A stretch of 16,017 bases of DNA, from contig JAIOTR010000344.1 in NCBI GenBank assembly GCA_021106665.1, forward strand, positions 1 to 16,017, read 5' to 3'. Position 1 is the first letter of the stretch, and each line of letters begins with the position of its first letter. This DNA comes from Bacteroidales bacterium. GTDB taxonomy: Bacteria; Bacteroidota; Bacteroidia; Bacteroidales; JAADJA01. Made by a program: the position numbers and the translations under genes. This document shows, piece by piece, positions 1-7,500 of this stretch. Below the pieces are notes generated by a model. It did not search any database, was not told the DNA's origin, and was given only the letters and a program-made list of their open reading frames with translations.

Positions 1-1044
1 ATAAATCCGGTACAGCTTGACTCTTTAATTTCAGATGAATTGAAAACAAAGGGAATCAACACTGAGTTTGAATTTGGTGTTTTTAGTCCGGCTCGAAATT
101 TTATGCCCATTCAAAAAACAGGCAAATATCCCAAAGAACTATTAAACAAGGGCTTCACATTTGCTTTATTTCCGACAGATATGTTCAGTAGCCCGGATTA
201 TTTAATGATCTTTTTCCCAAATGAAAAACGCTTTCTTATTACACAGTTGTGGCAAATATTATCTACTTCAATCGTTTTCATTATCATTATTATTTTGTCG
301 TTTGCGTATACTGTTATTACTATTTTAAAACAGAAAAAGATATCGGATATAAAAAACGACTTTATTAATAATATGACCCACGAATTCAAAACACCTATTT
401 CCACTATCTCTTTAGCCTGTGAAGCATTGGGTGATAAGGACATAATCAAATCAGATAGCCTCTACAATAATTATATTAATGTGATCAGCGAGGAAAACAG
501 CCGGCTCGGAAACATGGCTGAACGGATATTACAATCTGCATCTTTAGAAAAGGGCCAGGTCATTTTGAAAAAGGAGCTTATAGATATTCATGCTATAATT
601 ATAGAAACTATTAATAACATTCATCTTCAGGTTGAGAAAAAAGGCGGAAGCATTAAAACCCAACTTCGAGCTGACTCCTTTACAGTTGAAGCAGACAAGG
701 TACATATTACCAATGTTATTTTTAACCTTTTGGACAATGCGAACAAATATTCGCCGGTCACTCCTGAAATTTTAATTTCAACAGAAAATTCATATAGTGG
801 AATTTTGATCTCGGTTAAAGATAATGGAACAGGGATAAGCAAGGCTAATCAGAAAAAAATATTTGAAAAATTGTACAGGATTCCTACGGGCAACGTTCAC
901 AATGTAAAGGGCTTTGGGTTGGGACTTAGTTATGTTAAAACCATTATTGAACAGCATAGCGGCAAAATCACACTTGAAAGCGAACTGAATAAAGGAACAA
1001 ATTTTATTATATATTTATCGATAAACAATAAAACAGCCGGATAA
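1..1044 (+). CDS. Sensor histidine kinase, RprX-like, 5' end outside the window
   Basis: This is a class I membrane histidine kinase that would phosphorylate the response regulator encoded 2 nt downstream. The reading frame is already open at base 1, so the N-terminus, first membrane segment and part of the sensor region are missing. The TTG at 40 is only an internal codon. Visible in order are about 80 residues of extracytoplasmic sensor, a membrane helix (about 244-330, rich in Ile/Val/Leu/Phe), and an H-box NNMTHEFKTP whose phospho-acceptor His codon is 379-381. A DHp coiled coil follows, then a HATPase_c domain with an N-box (NVIFNLLDNANKY), a G1 box (DNGTGIS) and a G2 box (GFGLGLSYV). 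All catalytic motifs are intact and no HAMP or PAS domain is seen between the membrane helix and the H-box. The RprX link is inferred from the RprY-like partner and kinase-regulator gene order. The stimulus is unknown. Confidence 0.94.
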   Translation: MNPVQLDSLISDELKTKGINTEFEFGVFSPARNFMPIQKTGKYPKELLNKGFTFALFPTDMFSSPDYLMIFFPNEKRFLITQLWQILSTSIVFIIIIILSFAYTVITILKQKKISDIKNDFINNMTHEFKTPISTISLACEALGDKDIIKSDSLYNNYINVISEENSRLGNMAERILQSASLEKGQVILKKELIDIHAIIIETINNIHLQVEKKGGSIKTQLRADSFTVEADKVHITNVIFNLLDNANKYSPVTPEILISTENSYSGILISVKDNGTGISKANQKKIFEKLYRIPTGNVHNVKGFGLGLSYVKTIIEQHSGKITLESELNKGTNFIIYLSINNKTAG

Positions 1045-1046
1045 GT

Positions 1047-1748
1047 ATGAACAACGAGCAAATTAAAGTACTTCTTGCAGAAGACGATAAAAACCTGGGA
1101 ACGATATTGACTTCCTATTTGAACGCCAAAGGATTTCCAACAACACTTTGTGTTAACGGAAAAGAAGCTTATGATAGCTTCAGAAAAGACAAATACGATT
1201 TTTGTATTGTAGATGTAATGATGCCGATAAAAGATGGTTTTACTTTAGCAAAAGAGATCAGGCAGATCGATAAAAAAATTCCAATTCTTTTTCTATCAGC
1301 CAGGTCTATGCAAGAGGACAAGCTAAAGGGGTTTGAGATAGGAGCGGATGACTACCTTACCAAACCATTCAGCATGGAAGAGTTGTTGATGAGAATGAGG
1401 GCTATTATAAGAAGGACAACCGAAAGTAAAACACTGGATGCCAGCAGAAATTTTTATGAAATAGGTAAATTTAATTTCGACTATAACCGGCAAATATTAA
1501 AAATCAACAGCAGAGAACAGAAGCTTACGTCCAAAGAGTCAGAATTATTAAAAATGCTCTGTGATAATATCAATGAGGTACTTGATCGAAGTATTGCCCT
1601 TAAGAAAATATGGCTTGATGATAGTTATTTTAACGCCCGAAGCATGGATGTTTACGTTACCAAACTACGAAAGTATTTGAAGGATGATCCAAATATTGAG
1701 CTGATTAATGTGCATGGGATTGGATTTAAACTTGTATTAAACCAATAG
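1047..1748 (+). CDS. rprY: OmpR/PhoB-family response regulator, RprY-like
   Basis: This is a DNA-binding response regulator, 233 aa, the usual length for the OmpR/PhoB family. The receiver domain (about 5-125) has the acidic pair D13/D14, phospho-acceptor D56 in IVDVMMP, S84 in the switch Ser/Thr position, and K106 in the YLTKPF motif. The C-terminal winged helix (about 136-233) ends in the typical DVYVTKLRKYL recognition helix and a GIGFKL wing. The wording of the receiver (ENLG-like start, GFxIGADDYLTKPFSMEEL) resembles RprY of Bacteroides and Porphyromonas from memory, so the symbol is a family-level assignment. The ATG lies 2 nt after the kinase stop, so the two genes are almost certainly co-transcribed. 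It converges with the serine hydrolase gene, with only 11 nt between stop codons. Confidence 0.96.
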   Translation: MNNEQIKVLLAEDDKNLGTILTSYLNAKGFPTTLCVNGKEAYDSFRKDKYDFCIVDVMMPIKDGFTLAKEIRQIDKKIPILFLSARSMQEDKLKGFEIGADDYLTKPFSMEELLMRMRAIIRRTTESKTLDASRNFYEIGKFNFDYNRQILKINSREQKLTSKESELLKMLCDNINEVLDRSIALKKIWLDDSYFNARSMDVYVTKLRKYLKDDPNIELINVHGIGFKLVLNQ

Positions 1749-1759
1749 GATTGTTCTTT

Positions 1760-2965
1760 TTATTCAAGTTGGTGATACACTTCTAATAATTCATCGGAAT
1801 CGAGATTTTCTTGAATAATATCCCAAAAAACTTTTGATGATATACCATTATGTGTATTGGTCAATGCAATTAAAACCCGCTCATTTTTCATATCCCTGAT
1901 ATAGTATGTCCTGAAGCCCTTCCACCACCCAAAATGATAGGCCGTACTGTCCATTTTTGTTTTGATCCTCCAACCAAAACCATAATTGTCCTTTTGGCTA
2001 TTTAATTGTGGGCTACCAGGATTAAACGCCTCTTTGAGCGAAGACGTGCTCACCAAGGCTCCGGAATCCAACGCCTGGTTGAATTTAAAAAGATCTTCAA
2101 CGGTTGAATAAACACCTTTATCACCCATTACTCCGTTTAAATAGTAATCCCCAACTTCAATCATTCGCCACCCCCTACTTCTATATCCGGGAGTCCCTGC
2201 CTGCACCCGATACGAGATGGCAGTATCTCCACGAAGGTTATATACAAATGAATTGTCCATGGACAGGGGGTCAAATATATTTTCTTTAACAAAAACATCA
2301 AAGAATTTTTTTGAAATCCTTTCGACAATAGAGGCCAACAAAATATAATTGGTATTGCAATAATGAAAGCACTCATCTGGCCTGTAATACCTTTCAGGTT
2401 TGTATTCAACAAAAAGTTGAATTACATCCTTATTATTGATAGGCTTGTTAATATCCCAATGCTTATCAGTTAAAGACATATACCTTGGTAAGCCCGTCCG
2501 ATGCTGCAACAATTGACGTATAGTTATACCCGAATAAGGAAATTCGGGTATATATTTAGTTAAAGAATCATCATAGGATAATTTATCCTTTTCTATTAAT
2601 ATCATTATGGCCATGGCTGTAAACATTTTGGAAACCGAGGCCAGTTGAAATGAAGACGTGGTTGTTAGCAATTCTTTTTTCCTGAAGTTGCTAAACCCGT
2701 AAGCTTTATTGAAAATTATATTTCCACGTTCACCGTAAAGAACGGCGCCATTAAAAATACCTCTTTTATTATACCTGTTAAAGATACTATCAAGTCTATA
2801 TGCTTTTGATGTATTACAAATTTCCTGAACATTGTAATAAAGGCTATCACTAACTTTATTCGTCATCTTGAAATTATTATTCTCCGTTTTTTCGTTGCCC
2901 GAAATCAAAATAACAACACCAATAACTGCAAGTCCAAATATTATTAATATACTTCTCTTGGTCAT
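1760..2965 (-). CDS. Membrane-anchored serine hydrolase, class C beta-lactamase/DD-peptidase fold
   Basis: This 401-aa protein belongs to the beta-lactamase (Pfam Beta-lactamase, PF00144) serine-hydrolase family, which includes DD-peptidases, esterases and AmpC-like enzymes. Residues 6-22 form one hydrophobic N-terminal segment, a signal anchor or signal peptide, placing the enzyme in the periplasm. The active-site set is complete: SxxK at S110-V-S-K113, YxN at Y202-C-N204, and HxG at H344-F-G346 followed by the usual WWKGF. HRTGLP (155-160) matches the conserved loop of the family. The HxG third motif, rather than KTG, is typical of the esterase/peptidase-like members, so beta-lactam resistance should not be assumed. 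The ATG start (2963-2965) fits directly before the hydrophobic segment. Substrate is unknown; cell-wall peptides or D-amino-acid esters are likely. Confidence 0.92.
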   Translation of the reverse strand: MTKRSILIIFGLAVIGVVILISGNEKTENNNFKMTNKVSDSLYYNVQEICNTSKAYRLDSIFNRYNKRGIFNGAVLYGERGNIIFNKAYGFSNFRKKELLTTTSSFQLASVSKMFTAMAIMILIEKDKLSYDDSLTKYIPEFPYSGITIRQLLQHRTGLPRYMSLTDKHWDINKPINNKDVIQLFVEYKPERYYRPDECFHYCNTNYILLASIVERISKKFFDVFVKENIFDPLSMDNSFVYNLRGDTAISYRVQAGTPGYRSRGWRMIEVGDYYLNGVMGDKGVYSTVEDLFKFNQALDSGALVSTSSLKEAFNPGSPQLNSQKDNYGFGWRIKTKMDSTAYHFGWWKGFRTYYIRDMKNERVLIALTNTHNGISSKVFWDIIQENLDSDELLEVYHQLE

Positions 2966-2985
2966 TCTATTTATTAATTATGCAC

Positions 2986-2993
2986 CAAATCTA
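2986..2993 (-). promoter_or_regulatory. Possible -7 promoter element of the serine hydrolase
   Basis: Read on the minus strand the bases are TAGATTTG, which fits the Bacteroidetes -7 consensus TAnnTTTG, 20 nt before the ATG. A TTTG sits further upstream (3011-3014 on the plus strand as CAAA), but the gap is 17 nt instead of the usual 19-21. The assignment is therefore tentative. Confidence 0.4.
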
Positions 2994-3046
2994 TCGTCAA
3001 AAGTAAAATCCAAATAAAGACCATTTTTCTTTAGTTTACGGAATAA

Positions 3047-3071
3047 TTAACATTTGGATGTTAAAATCCAA
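3047..3071. promoter_or_regulatory. Two overlapping dyads in the divergent intergenic region
   Basis: TTAACAT-TTGG-ATGTTAA (3047-3064) is a perfect 7-bp inverted repeat with a 4-nt centre. It overlaps a second dyad, TTGGAT-GTTAAA-ATCCAA (3054-3071). The motif TAAAATCCAA also occurs as a direct repeat at 3004-3013 and 3062-3071. The cluster lies between the two divergent promoters, so it could be an operator acting on both genes. The AT-rich background makes chance occurrence possible. Apart from this and the promoters, nothing is seen in the 262-nt gap 2966-3227. Confidence 0.35.
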
Positions 3072-3131
3072 CTTATTCGCAATAATACTCGAGTTAATAA
3101 TTTGTTAATTTAGTACTTTTATTAAAAATAT

Positions 3132-3163
3132 TTTGGTAATTATGTAATCTCTGTGTATATTTG
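3132..3163 (+). promoter_or_regulatory. Bacteroidetes-type promoter for the T9SS surface protein
   Basis: TTTG at 3132-3135 (-33 element) and TATATTTG at 3156-3163 (-7 element, consensus TAnnTTTG) are separated by 20 nt, exactly the spacing reported for primary sigma factor promoters of Bacteroides. Transcription would start near 3170, giving a leader of nearly 60 nt before the ATG at 3228. No Shine-Dalgarno is present; the region before the ATG is AT-rich, as is normal for this phylum. Confidence 0.7.
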
Positions 3164-3227
3164 CATTAATCAACCGCCAAGTTTATCTCTTTAATTTGGA
3201 AGAACTATTAACTAAATATTTAAAACT

Positions 3228-6200
3228 ATGAAAAGGTTTAGAATTTCCCTAACAATTTTATTCTGTGCAATATTTATTTCTCAAAATTATGCTCAGGTGT
3301 CTACTTTTCCTTATTCAGAAGGATTTGAAACAAGTTTTGGTGAATGGCAGCAATACACCGGTGATGATTTCGACTGGGACAGAAATGAAAACGGAACACC
3401 ATCCTTTTTAACTGGCCCAAGCGCCGCGTTTGAGGGAACATGGTACGCCTATGCTGAAGCCAATGGAAATAATAATGATAACGCGGGATTATATGCCGAA
3501 TTCAATTTTAATTCCGCTGGTTTAACGGAACCAAAATTTGAGTTCTATTATCACATGTACAATGGATTTACCCTTTTTGGAGACCAAATGGGAACCCTTA
3601 ATGTTTATGTTTCTACAGATGGAGGCTCAAACTGGACAAATCTTTGGAACATTACGGGCAACCAGGGAAATCTGTGGCATAAAGTTATTATAAATCTCTC
3701 GGATTATAGCTCGTTAGATAATGTATATATTGGCTTCATGGCAGACATTGGTAATGGTAATCGAAGTGACATCGCAATAGATGATATTAATGTTTATGAG
3801 CCAGTATTTAATTGTGTATCTATTCCTTACTATCAAGACTTTAATGCTTCCGGAGCATGGCCAACTGACTGGAGTACTGATAATGCCAACACCTGGGCAA
3901 TAAGCACAAACTGGGAAGGATCGTCACCTCCAACAGGAAATCATGTTTATGGAACAATCTCTGGTTCAAGTAATGGAAACGTTTATTCTACTTGTTTTGA
4001 TGTAATATCGAATACAAATATTCATGTGAGATTTTACCATTACTGGCTAGCAACAACAGGCTTGTTTGCATTTCAGGATGGAACATTTTATGGCAGCCCT
4101 GATGGAGGCGTAACGATTTATACTATTGACCAGTGGGACGTTGGCACTGCATCAGAAGAAGGTTGGCAGGAATATGATATATCCTCCTGGGCAGATGGCG
4201 CCAACCGGTTACTTTTCTGGTGGGAAGTAAGTGGTGGATTTGTTTTCTTTGGTACTGATGGATACTGGAGCATAGATGATTTTGGTATTCAAGAAGGTTC
4301 TTGGAGCTACCAGTATACCTGGACAGGAGCCGCTTCAAGTGACTGGAATAACCCCAACAACTGGGATTCGGGGTTCACTCCGGATGAAAACATTGACGTT
4401 ATTATTCCAGGTGGCGCACCAAACTATCCTGTTCTTATTGATTCATTAGTTGTGAACGCCTCAATTGGGGCATACAGATGTAAAAGCATGTCAATTGAAG
4501 ATGGTGGAGAGGTTGAGGTTTATCAGGCTAGTGATATGATCGTTTATGGAAATGTAACTATCGAGACAGGGGGAACTTTATTCATTGGAGACGACTTACA
4601 GGTTGAATACGGTGGTAATTTATACATTTTTGGAGGAACCGTTACAAATAATTATGATTATTTTGGATACGGTGATATAACATTTGATGATGGATCTGGT
4701 GGATATATGAGCTCTGGATCATTAACCGTATATAACTATTTTAGATTTTTTGATGGGTCCACCTGGCATGCAACCGGAGGTGCCGTTCATTGTGGAGGAA
4801 TTATTGATTCTATACAAATTATTATTCAAAATGCAAATGTATTTTTTCATGATCTTGTTGTGGAAAATGGCGTTAGGGCAATTCTTTGGAATACTTCATG
4901 GTATCCATTGTATATTAATGGTGATTTAAACTTAGAAACAAATGCTCATTTAAGAGTAGACCCAGAGGAAATATTAAATGTTGCTGGAGATGCATTCCTT
5001 TCAGCCGATGCTACAGGAACGGCGTCTTTACTTGATAATGGAACATTTAATGTAAGCGGAACAACAACCGTTCAGCAATATTTAACCTCTGAGATGTGGC
5101 ACTTAGTTTCACCACCTATCAGTGATGCTGAAATAGGAATATATATGAATATTTATTTGAAAGAATATAATGAACCGACAGATACATGGACTTACTTGGT
5201 AAACCCAATTACAATGCCTATGAATGTAACACAAGGGTATTCAGCATGGGCATCAAATGACCTTACTGGACCAACTACAGTTAACTTTGCCGGAACGCTT
5301 AATGCCAATGTAGATTATCCAATAGGAAGTCTAAGCTATACACCATCAAGCCCGGCATCTGGATGGAATTTATTAGGAAACCCATATCCTTCACCACTAC
5401 AATGGAATAGCTTGTGGACAAAAGCTGATTTAAGTGAGTGGGCTTGTGTGCATAATAATGGCAACGATGAGTGTTATAATGCACTTACCGGAACGGGATG
5501 GCCTCTTGCTGGTAGCATGGCTAATGGTATTATCCCCTCTACGCAGGGATTTTGGGTAAGAGCAACAAGCGCTTCTGCTTCATTAACAATTCCTCAAAGT
5601 GAAAGAAAATATAGTTCTCAATCATTTTACAAGGGCTCTGGCATTGAAATGAATGAGACTATTCGTTTGCGTGTGGATGGAAATGATGATTCTGATGCTG
5701 TTTTATTACAATTCATTCCAGGAGCAACATCGGGCTATGATCCAATGTTTGACCTTGAAAAGCGCTGGGGTTATACTGAGTCGCCGCAAATCTATGCTAT
5801 TATTAATGAAGATGAATTATTCTCAGTAAGTGTATTGCCAAAACTTCATCACGACCTCATCATTCCTATTGGATTTGAAGTTGGGGTTGAAGGAAGCTTT
5901 AGTTTAAGTGCAACTGAATTATCATTATCAAATAGCATCACTGCAAGTGAGATGCAGGTTGTTTTAGAAGATTTAATGGAAAACACCCTCACGGTTCTTA
6001 CGTTGAAAGATGTATATCAATTTGAAGCAACCCCTTCTGATAAGAAACACCGATTTAATCTGCACTTCAAAAACAGCAAAACAGATGTCAACGACATAAC
6101 CAATGCTGGGGTAAATATCTATTCAAATGAAAATATTGTTTATGTGCAAATTCCAGAGATCAGTAATGGCGATATTGTTATTTACGATATGATGGGTAGA

Positions 6201-6329
6201 GAGGTAGCCAGGAAACATTCAACCGGCGAAACAATTACACGGATTGAAGTTAATGCAGGAACAGGATATTATGTTGTAAAAGCACAAACCGGAGATCAAT
6301 TTGTTACCGAGAAAGTATTTATAAAATAA
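3228..6329 (+). CDS. Large T9SS cargo protein with two jelly-roll (MAM-like) domains
   Basis: This 1033-aa surface or secreted protein has a Sec signal peptide (KRFR, hydrophobic core, cleavage near YAQ at 21-23). Two concanavalin-like jelly-roll domains follow, at about 25-192 and 196-357. Both open with an FPYSEGFE / IPYYQDFN type strand and close on an I-DD motif (AIDDINVY; SIDDFGI), as in MAM or cleaved-adhesin domains. At 362-380, TWTGAASSDWNNPNNW begins a beta-rich, probably right-handed helical segment to about 620. A second beta module (about 620-800) contains WNLLGNPYPSP, often seen in Bacteroidota exported proteins. The last about 75 residues (from 959), with IYDMMGREV and YYVVKAQTG, resemble a T9SS type A sorting domain, although the usual PNP opening is replaced by IYSNEN. 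No catalytic motif is recognised; adhesion or matrix binding is inferred. Confidence 0.9.
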   Translation: MKRFRISLTILFCAIFISQNYAQVSTFPYSEGFETSFGEWQQYTGDDFDWDRNENGTPSFLTGPSAAFEGTWYAYAEANGNNNDNAGLYAEFNFNSAGLTEPKFEFYYHMYNGFTLFGDQMGTLNVYVSTDGGSNWTNLWNITGNQGNLWHKVIINLSDYSSLDNVYIGFMADIGNGNRSDIAIDDINVYEPVFNCVSIPYYQDFNASGAWPTDWSTDNANTWAISTNWEGSSPPTGNHVYGTISGSSNGNVYSTCFDVISNTNIHVRFYHYWLATTGLFAFQDGTFYGSPDGGVTIYTIDQWDVGTASEEGWQEYDISSWADGANRLLFWWEVSGGFVFFGTDGYWSIDDFGIQEGSWSYQYTWTGAASSDWNNPNNWDSGFTPDENIDVIIPGGAPNYPVLIDSLVVNASIGAYRCKSMSIEDGGEVEVYQASDMIVYGNVTIETGGTLFIGDDLQVEYGGNLYIFGGTVTNNYDYFGYGDITFDDGSGGYMSSGSLTVYNYFRFFDGSTWHATGGAVHCGGIIDSIQIIIQNANVFFHDLVVENGVRAILWNTSWYPLYINGDLNLETNAHLRVDPEEILNVAGDAFLSADATGTASLLDNGTFNVSGTTTVQQYLTSEMWHLVSPPISDAEIGIYMNIYLKEYNEPTDTWTYLVNPITMPMNVTQGYSAWASNDLTGPTTVNFAGTLNANVDYPIGSLSYTPSSPASGWNLLGNPYPSPLQWNSLWTKADLSEWACVHNNGNDECYNALTGTGWPLAGSMANGIIPSTQGFWVRATSASASLTIPQSERKYSSQSFYKGSGIEMNETIRLRVDGNDDSDAVLLQFIPGATSGYDPMFDLEKRWGYTESPQIYAIINEDELFSVSVLPKLHHDLIIPIGFEVGVEGSFSLSATELSLSNSITASEMQVVLEDLMENTLTVLTLKDVYQFEATPSDKKHRFNLHFKNSKTDVNDITNAGVNIYSNENIVYVQIPEISNGDIVIYDMMGREVARKHSTGETITRIEVNAGTGYYVVKAQTGDQFVTEKVFIK

Positions 6330-6350
6330 TTTAAAGATTATTTTTTAAGG

Positions 6351-6378
6351 AAGCCCCTGGTATTAAAATCAGGGGCTT
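6351..6378 (+). terminator. Rho-independent terminator after the T9SS surface protein
   Basis: AAGCCCCTG (6351-6359) and CAGGGGCTT (6370-6378) form a perfect 9-bp stem with a 10-nt loop, followed on the plus strand by a T-rich stretch (TTATTTATATT). The hairpin abuts the stop codon of the minus-strand gene (6379-6381). On that strand it is followed by A residues rather than T, so it mainly serves plus-strand transcription. Confidence 0.85.
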
Positions 6379-7455
6379 TTATTTATATTCCTGAATTTCA
6401 AGCTCACCCCTCATAACAAGGTATGCATTTTCAGCCAGAGCCTCAATATCATTTACACTTGGGTATAATGCAAATTCGGCAATTTTTCCTACCCTGTTCT
6501 TTACATTACTTAAAAAGCGTTCACTGTGGAAAATATTTCCCGATAAAATGATTGCATCTACATTTCCCTCCAGCACAGCATACATCGCCCCTATTTCTTT
6601 AGAAACCTGGTAAGCGCAAGCATCTGAAATAAATAGCGCCATTTCATCACCCTTTGCCATTAAGGCATCAATTTCATTTAAATCCCCCGTTCCAAGATAT
6701 GATACATAGCCACCCTCTTTTGTCAACATCACCAACAACTCATCTTCAGTGTATTTTCCACAATAAGCTAATCGAAGTAAATCTCCTACAGGCAATGATC
6801 CGGTACGCTTAACAGAAAACGGACCTTCTCCGTCATACGCATTATTAACATCAACAACTTTTCCATTTTTATGGGCAGCAACAGTTATGCCTCCCATGCC
6901 CACAGTAACCATTATTAAGGATAATTCCTTATAATTCCTGTGATGGGCTTTTGCGTATTTTCTTGCAAAAAACTTCTGGTTTAAGGAATGAAAAATCGAT
7001 TTTCGTTCAATAAGGGCATGTCCTGATACCCTGGCAATTTCATCCATTTCATCAACAGATACAGGGTCAGCAAGAATTGGTTTCGCATTTACTTTTTGCG
7101 CTATTTCAAAAGCTATTAATCCCCCAAGATTTGTATAGTGAATGCCTTCAACGCCTGTTTTTAAATCATGTACCATCTTTTCGTTTACTTCATAAACACC
7201 AGCATTTACAGGCTTCAACAATCCTCCTCTGCCCACGACGATCTCTATCTGCTCAAGGCTGGCATCATTATCTTTTAATTCGTTGAATATTACGTTAGCT
7301 CGAAATTCTAATTGGTCAGCCAGACTGACAAATTTGTCCAAATCATCCTGTTTGTGCTTGATATTTTTTAAAAATAGCAGGGTTTTCCCTTTATAAAGTG
7401 CTATTTGTGTTGAAGTAGTTTCGGGATAAATGACTAAAATGTCTTTGTCAATCAT
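6379..7455 (-). CDS. buk: Divergent butyrate kinase family (ASKHA) protein
   Basis: This 358-aa protein has the length and overall sequence of butyrate kinases, which make butyryl- or isobutyryl-phosphate from the acid and ATP. Family blocks kept are GRGGLLKP (75-82), NLGGLIA, ADPVSVDEMDE (from 129), RKSIFHSLNQK (151-161) and NNAYDGEGPF (204-213). Several catalytic motifs are changed. The N-terminal NPGSTSTK is YPETTSTQ (10-17). The HMGGG/HLGGG loop is TVGMGG (184-189), losing the His and gaining a residue. The adenosine-motif GGIAYN is GNIFHS (306-311). Kinase activity is therefore uncertain despite clear homology. The ATG at 7453-7455 gives the usual family N-terminus; a TTG three codons earlier is less likely. 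It lies 45 nt after icmF with no terminator between, so it is probably the second gene of that operon. Confidence 0.85.
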   Translation of the reverse strand: MIDKDILVIYPETTSTQIALYKGKTLLFLKNIKHKQDDLDKFVSLADQLEFRANVIFNELKDNDASLEQIEIVVGRGGLLKPVNAGVYEVNEKMVHDLKTGVEGIHYTNLGGLIAFEIAQKVNAKPILADPVSVDEMDEIARVSGHALIERKSIFHSLNQKFFARKYAKAHHRNYKELSLIMVTVGMGGITVAAHKNGKVVDVNNAYDGEGPFSVKRTGSLPVGDLLRLAYCGKYTEDELLVMLTKEGGYVSYLGTGDLNEIDALMAKGDEMALFISDACAYQVSKEIGAMYAVLEGNVDAIILSGNIFHSERFLSNVKNRVGKIAEFALYPSVNDIEALAENAYLVMRGELEIQEYK

Positions 7456-7500
7456 TGAATACAACTTTAAAATTTGTTACCAATTTTCGTTACTCGTGGT

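Noticed and set aside
40..1044. TTG at 40 as the true start of the histidine kinase
   Set aside because: The frame is open back to base 1 and the protein from 40 would lack a first membrane segment, so the gene is simply cut by the window.
1760..2965. A true class C beta-lactamase (AmpC resistance gene)
   Set aside because: SxxK and YxN are present, but the third motif is HxG rather than KTG and the protein has a membrane anchor; this fits the general serine-hydrolase/DD-peptidase group.
6351..6378. Bidirectional terminator also serving the icmF-buk operon
   Set aside because: The stem is perfect, but on the minus strand it is followed by an A-rich rather than T-rich run, so intrinsic termination of that operon is not supported.
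6379..7455. Treating the butyrate-kinase gene as a pseudogene
   Set aside because: No frameshift or internal stop is present, the length is normal and many blocks are conserved, so it is more likely a functional diverged protein.
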